Position numbers and translations under genes: made by a program. A DNA stretch of 9,404 nt from Candidatus Finniella inopinata (GTDB taxonomy: Bacteria; Pseudomonadota; Alphaproteobacteria; Paracaedibacterales; CAITNM01). Below are positions 6,635 through 9,404 of this stretch, piece after piece. Position 1 is the stretch's first letter; the number at the start of each line of letters is the position of its first letter. The stretch lies in assembly GCA_945903885.1 (NCBI GenBank), contig CAMDPB010000026.1:1-9404 (forward strand), given 5' to 3'. The notes below the pieces were generated by a model, which saw only the letters and a program-made list of their open reading frames with translations, did no database searches and had not been told where the DNA came from.

Positions 6635-7042
6635 CTATAATCCAGAATTATTAGTCTTAACTAACAACTCGTCATAGCCAGTTTTATCATCAAATTCTCG
6701 TTCAAATGATAAGTGGTTAAGAACCATAATCGCTATTTCTGCTGTGGTTCTAACTATGCATCCATCCATAAGATGCCCACCTAAAGTTTTACCTGTACAG
6801 TCTGAAATTGCCAAATGAACATGATTCCCCGATTCAGAAAGAGTGCCTGTCATAGATAAAATCTCAAAAGCATCTGAAATATTTAAGCTATCTTTCCCAC
6901 CAGCTGTCCTTAAGTTAATAGCAGACAAACTTCCAACGACCGAAAGTATAATGCCTGCTTTAATATTTTGAATTTGTACAAAATTTTTAAGTTCTTTTTT
7001 AAGATCTTGATTAGGTAATAAGCGAAAAACATGAATGGTCAT
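6635..7042 (-). CDS. PPC/DUF296-domain protein
   Basis: The whole 135-residue protein is one PPC (plants and prokaryotes conserved) domain: VFRLLPNQDLKKEL (5-18), IKAGIILSVVGSLS (27-40) followed by NLRTAG, FEILSMTGTLS (59-69), the histidine pair HVHLAIS (74-80), GGHLMDGCIV (88-97), TTAEIAIMVL (99-108) and FEREFDDKTGYDELLV (113-128). H74, H76 and H90 form the conserved His cluster likely to bind metal. In plants the domain sits in AHL proteins with AT-hooks; the bacterial single-domain forms are small, oligomeric and without known function, and no DNA-binding motif is present here. The open frame reaches a TTG at 7078, but ATG 7042 fits the family N-terminus and has AGATAGG six bases upstream, so I use it. 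It is convergent with rpiB and divergent from the bamF cluster. Confidence 0.88.
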   Translation of the reverse strand: MTIHVFRLLPNQDLKKELKNFVQIQNIKAGIILSVVGSLSAINLRTAGGKDSLNISDAFEILSMTGTLSESGNHVHLAISDCTGKTLGGHLMDGCIVRTTAEIAIMVLNHLSFEREFDDKTGYDELLVKTNNSGL

Positions 7043-7048
7043 GAGAGG

Positions 7049-7055
7049 CCTATCT
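7049..7055 (-). promoter_or_regulatory. Ribosome binding site that selects the ATG start of the PPC gene
   Basis: On the minus strand this reads AGATAGG, six bases before ATG 7042. The alternative TTG at 7078 has no comparable site, so this supports the 135-residue protein over a 147-residue one. Confidence 0.5.
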
Positions 7056-7079
7056 GTTGGAAATTTTTTAATTATCAAT

Positions 7080-7089
7080 TGTCTACAAT
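7080..7089 (+). repeat. Inverted 10-mer, left copy (TGTCTACAAT)
   Basis: TGTCTACAAT here has its exact reverse complement ATTGTAGACA at 7233-7242, near the other end of the same divergent intergenic region. The left copy lies inside ATTGTCTACAAT (7078-7089), itself symmetric apart from the central CT. Possible paired operator; no regulator is identified. Confidence 0.4.
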
Positions 7090-7115
7090 AGCCATGGTTT
7101 TAAATCAAGTGATTG

Positions 7116-7259
7116 ATGAATAGAAAAACTAAAAATGAAAGAAGAATTTCTAGAGTAGCTATTGCTATAAAATTGGTCTTTGTTTACATGAAAAGAATCA
7201 TTATTCTTGCTTTTTTCACAAGCCTTTCCTACATTGTAGACAGCAAGATATCACCATAG
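7116..7259 (+). CDS. Possible small ORF (47 codons), basic then hydrophobic; possible lspA N-terminal relic
   Basis: ATG 7116 opens 47 codons ending in TAG at 7257-7259, five bases before the bamF ATG. The first part is basic (MNRKTKNERR), followed by hydrophobic runs (VAIAIKLVFVY, then IIILAFFTSLSYIV) and a short tail VDSKISP. An internal ATG at 7188 would give 23 codons beginning MKRIIILAFF. No Shine-Dalgarno precedes either ATG. In many alphaproteobacteria, as I recall, lspA (signal peptidase II) lies directly before the DUF3035 gene, and LspA starts with a hydrophobic helix ending in a DQxSK motif; VDSKIS is only a poor match to that. It may therefore be a truncated lspA remnant, a leader peptide or a chance frame. 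I do not assign a function. Confidence 0.22.
   Translation: MNRKTKNERRISRVAIAIKLVFVYMKRIIILAFFTSLSYIVDSKISP
7163..7171 (+). promoter_or_regulatory. Candidate extended -10 promoter for the bamF-M16 cluster
   Basis: TGCTATAAA has the TGn extension plus TATAAA (7166-7171), while the -35 position 17 bases upstream (AGAATT) is poor, as is common for extended -10 promoters. Transcription would begin near 7178 and give an 86-base leader to the bamF ATG. Such a transcript would include the ATG at 7188 but not the one at 7116. Confidence 0.35.
7233..7242 (-). repeat. Inverted 10-mer, right copy (ATTGTAGACA on the plus strand)
   Basis: Exact reverse complement of TGTCTACAAT at 7080-7089, 143 bases apart, 22 bases before the bamF start. 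It also lies within the possible small ORF. Possible second operator half of the divergent region. Confidence 0.4.
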
Positions 7260-7264
7260 TTTAT

Positions 7265-7879
7265 ATGTCTAAAGTACTTACTTTAATTGGAATGGCTCTA
7301 CTTTTAACCGCTTGTGACAGTGTAAAGAGTACGCTGGGAATGGATCATTACCAAGCTGACGAATTTAATATTAAGCAAAATGATCCTCTTGATTTGCCGC
7401 CAAATTACAAGCTCATGCCTCCTCGCGCTAAAGACAAAGATGGTAAAAGCGTGCCTTTGAGTCCATCTGCTGAAAAAGCTAAACAGCTCGTCGGTGGTGG
7501 AGAATCAGAAGCTTCTATTTCACAAGAAAGTCAACAAGATTTAAAAGACAAAACAGGCTCTGCAGATGATGCTATTCGCAAGCAGGTTGATGAAGAATCA
7601 ACAGAAGAAGGCGATGGCGCTTTAGATAAAAAGCTTAATGCTTGGAAAAAAGAATTTACTCAAAACGCTAAGTCTATCAATGGTTCTGAAAAAAATAATA
7701 AAAAAGAAGAGCGACCAGTTGAAAAACTCAAAGAACAATTAGCGCATGAATCGGCACCAGAGCACCATGACAGCCTGCAATCAAAAGTCGAAGATGATTT
7801 AGAACACAGGGCTGCAACTGAAGAAGCTGAAAAAAATATAGTTGATCTAGATAAATCTGCAGAATTTAAGCGTAACTAG
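7265..7879 (+). CDS. bamF: DUF3035 outer-membrane lipoprotein, BamF-like BAM complex subunit
   Basis: The protein starts with a lipoprotein signal, MSKVLTLIGMALLLTAC, with lipobox LTAC and lipidated C17. DUF3035 features follow: ADEFNIKQNDPLDLPPNYKLMPP (31-53), matching the family pattern DEF-x-PL-x-PP-x-L-PP, and GSADDAIRKQVDEE (98-111), the family's second conserved patch. In Caulobacter this family is BamF, a lipoprotein of the beta-barrel assembly machinery with a motif related to BamC. Residues from about 112 to 204 are highly charged (Lys/Glu/Asp, with KNNKKEER) and low in complexity, without resemblance to the core. Asp18 follows the lipidated cysteine; in enterobacteria Asp at +2 keeps lipoproteins in the inner membrane, a rule that may not hold here. 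Three in-frame stops (TAG TAA TAG) end the gene. The ribosome site is weak. The M16 gene begins 8 bases later, so the two are probably cotranscribed. Confidence 0.82.
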   Translation: MSKVLTLIGMALLLTACDSVKSTLGMDHYQADEFNIKQNDPLDLPPNYKLMPPRAKDKDGKSVPLSPSAEKAKQLVGGGESEASISQESQQDLKDKTGSADDAIRKQVDEESTEEGDGALDKKLNAWKKEFTQNAKSINGSEKNNKKEERPVEKLKEQLAHESAPEHHDSLQSKVEDDLEHRAATEEAEKNIVDLDKSAEFKRN

Positions 7880-7887
7880 TAATAGCA

Positions 7888-9195
7888 ATGATCAAATCTA
7901 TAATTCTTAGTTTTTCATGTGTTGTCGCCTTTTTATTCGCCGGCAGTAATCCTCTTGATGGTTTCAATGTTGTTGTTAAAGATTTGGTGGTTGCGGGGAA
8001 AACGGTAAGAATTTCTCCCTTCAAAGGCATAGGTGTTGTCACCATCAACCTATGTTTCAAAAATGCGGGTGAAAAACTATCTCCTAAGCAAAAAGAATCT
8101 CTTGTCTCGTTGCTGCGCAGGTCGTTGGGTGAAGCAACCAAGTCTAAAACCCGCGAACAAATGCAAGATTATTCGCGTAAACACAACGTTGCTCTGTCAT
8201 TTTCTAGTAGCGATGACAATTTTACTATTACAGGAAAATGTCCATCAGATAAGCTTTCTCAGCTTTTTCATTTGATTGAAGATGTTCTTTTTCATTCGCA
8301 ATTTCACGATTCTGATCTTGTACGATTTAAAAATGAAATGGCTGCAGGAACATTGCAAGCAATGCAGTCACCAGATACTCAGTTAGACCAATTAATAAAA
8401 ACGGTAGCCCTTAAAAGCCATCCATATGGCACCTTGCAAAAAACCTACCTTGCGAGCTTGAAAAATATTAGTAGTGATGATTTGAAATCATACATGAAAA
8501 AGAACTTCACTCAGGAAAATATAATTATTTCAGCTTGCGGTGATATTAACGAAGCAGAGCTTTCCGCTCAAATTTCCAATGTACTTAAGAATTTGCCTAA
8601 AGCTTTTAATGTTGTTTTGCCGGCTAACGTGCAAGTAGGTGGACCATATCAAGAACATGCTCAAGCGTTTCCTGTGCCACAGACATTAATTCATTTTTTG
8701 CATGCTGGTATTGATGCGCATCATCCAGATTTTTTTGCCTTACAGATTGCAATGGGATGCTTATCTAATCCCAATATAGGTGTTTTATGGAAAAAAATCC
8801 GTACGGAAAAAGGGCTGACTTATGGTATAGGCGCTGGTTTCGTGATTCACGATCACTACAATTCATTTAATATTGCAACGTCTACTCAATCAGAAAATGT
8901 GGAAAAAACTTTAGCTTCTATTAAAGAAGTTATTGCAGATATTTGCGAAAATGGCTTCTCAGCCGATTTGGTCGAAATTGTTAAGAAAAGCTTTTTAGGA
9001 AATTACAAGCGCTCTTTTGCTTCAACTTCTCATATAACAACCAGGCTCACAAACTATCAACTTACTGGTCGCCCTGTCGATTTTCATAATGTTCTTATTG
9101 AAAAAATTTCAGCATTAACCACTGAAGAAGTTAATGGGGCCTTTAAAAGATTTTTAAAGCCTGAACAATTTATTATATTCATGGTGGGCCAATGA
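7888..9195 (+). CDS. Secreted M16-family (insulinase-like) protein, probable non-catalytic subunit
   Basis: A signal peptide (MIKSIILSFSCVVAFLFAG) is followed by a two-domain M16B fold in 435 residues. The N-terminal domain lacks HxxEH: the corresponding stretch reads SLLRRSLGEATKSK (74-87). Structural landmarks remain, such as FSSSDDNFTITG (105-116), the HPYG turn (178-181) and ACGDI (216-220). The C-terminal domain keeps the R/Y substrate-binding pair of M16 proteins, KIRTEKGLTYGIGAG (303-317; R305, Y312). In heterodimeric M16B enzymes one subunit supplies zinc and the other supplies this R/Y pair, as in mitochondrial processing peptidase and several bacterial pairs. The next gene has HMLEH and overlaps by ATGA, so I infer a periplasmic two-subunit protease. 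The substrate is unknown; the BamF-like gene upstream suggests an envelope role. Confidence 0.88.
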   Translation: MIKSIILSFSCVVAFLFAGSNPLDGFNVVVKDLVVAGKTVRISPFKGIGVVTINLCFKNAGEKLSPKQKESLVSLLRRSLGEATKSKTREQMQDYSRKHNVALSFSSSDDNFTITGKCPSDKLSQLFHLIEDVLFHSQFHDSDLVRFKNEMAAGTLQAMQSPDTQLDQLIKTVALKSHPYGTLQKTYLASLKNISSDDLKSYMKKNFTQENIIISACGDINEAELSAQISNVLKNLPKAFNVVLPANVQVGGPYQEHAQAFPVPQTLIHFLHAGIDAHHPDFFALQIAMGCLSNPNIGVLWKKIRTEKGLTYGIGAGFVIHDHYNSFNIATSTQSENVEKTLASIKEVIADICENGFSADLVEIVKKSFLGNYKRSFASTSHITTRLTNYQLTGRPVDFHNVLIEKISALTTEEVNGAFKRFLKPEQFIIFMVGQ

Positions 9196-9404
9196 GATAT
9201 ATTTTTACACTTTTAGTGAGTGTTTTCTGCTCTAGTTCATTATATTCGGTAATTGTTCCGCAAACCGCTACGTTAAGTAACGGACTAAAAGTCATTGTTT
9301 TTCAAAATCCTTTATTGCCCTCGGTGAATATATTTACAAATTACAATGTTGGCACTGCTGACGATCCGTCTAGTATGGTTGGTTTGTCACATATGCTTGA
9401 ACAT
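9192..9404 (+). CDS. Secreted M16-family zinc metallopeptidase, 5' end only
   Basis: Only the first 71 residues are in the window. A signal peptide (MRYIFTLLVSVFCSSSLYS) leads into TATLSNGLKVIVFQNP (25-40), typical of the first beta strand of M16B peptidases. NYNVGTADDP (50-59) and GLSHMLEH (64-71) follow. HMLEH is the inverted zinc motif HxxEH, with two zinc-ligand histidines and the catalytic glutamate. The window ends exactly on the second histidine. The ATG overlaps the stop of the preceding M16 gene in ATGA, so translation is probably coupled and the two products are likely made in equal amounts. It is the presumed catalytic partner. Whether the downstream glutamate zinc ligand is present cannot be seen. 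Confidence 0.9.
   Translation, partial: MRYIFTLLVSVFCSSSLYSVIVPQTATLSNGLKVIVFQNPLLPSVNIFTNYNVGTADDPSSMVGLSHMLEH

Noticed and set aside
6629..6644. TGGAT/ATCCA hairpin between the convergent rpiB and PPC genes as a bidirectional terminator
   Set aside because: Only five base pairs, no GC-rich stem and no uridine run on either side.
7866..8141. Minus-strand frame and the plus-strand frame at 8033-8275 inside the M16 gene
   Set aside because: Both are out of frame with the strongly supported M16 protein and show no domain features.
1..9404. Mobile elements, CRISPR arrays, tRNA/rRNA genes, toxin-antitoxin or defence genes
   Set aside because: No transposase, integrase, spaced direct repeats, tRNA-like cloverleaf or defence domain was seen; all long frames are explained by housekeeping and envelope genes.

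Overview
The window reads as ordinary chromosomal DNA from an AT-rich alphaproteobacterium. The best taxonomic signals are a DUF3035/BamF-type lipoprotein next to an M16 peptidase pair, a UvrA with alphaproteobacterial-looking sequence (CPISGFT at zinc site 1, GVSGGGKST at the second Walker A), and an ABC1/AarF kinase whose N-terminal motif (LKGPFMKMAQ) has the KxAQ form I associate with alphaproteobacteria. Low GC and weak Shine-Dalgarno sequences are compatible with a Holosporales/Rickettsiales-like, host-associated lineage, but that is inference. There is no rRNA, tRNA, CRISPR array, insertion sequence or phage gene.

Layout. (a) 1-2971, minus strand: a four-gene set read from right to left: an NnrE-type NAD(P)HX epimerase without its dehydratase half, a YibF-like glutathione S-transferase, a ComF-type zinc-ribbon phosphoribosyltransferase, and an ABC1/UbiB-family kinase cut by the window edge. 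The last three genes are joined by overlaps (GTGA, then 14 nt), so they look like one translationally coupled operon. A good sigma70-like promoter lies at about 3069-3097. (b) 3191-6067, minus strand: full-length uvrA, followed by a 9-bp inverted repeat just after its stop. (c) 6201-6626, plus strand: rpiB, divergent from uvrA, with an imperfect palindrome over its candidate -35. (d) 6635-7042, minus strand: a small PPC/DUF296 protein, convergent with rpiB (8-nt gap). (e) 7116-9404, plus strand: a possible small ORF that might be an lspA relic, then the BamF-like lipoprotein, a secreted M16 homologue lacking the HxxEH zinc motif, and the beginning of a secreted M16 peptidase that has HMLEH. 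The window ends on that motif.

Function. The left operon groups small-molecule and cofactor housekeeping (NAD(P)HX repair, thiol chemistry, PRPP-type chemistry, quinone-related kinase). uvrA is nucleotide excision repair and rpiB is the pentose phosphate pathway. The right cluster is an envelope unit: a BAM-complex lipoprotein plus a presumed two-subunit periplasmic M16 protease, with an inactive and an active subunit overlapping by ATGA.

I found no defence, mobile or clearly new system. The most worthwhile leads are the bamF/M16 cluster with the small ORF in front of it, the paired inverted 10-mer in that intergenic region, and the stand-alone epimerase with an altered binding loop.
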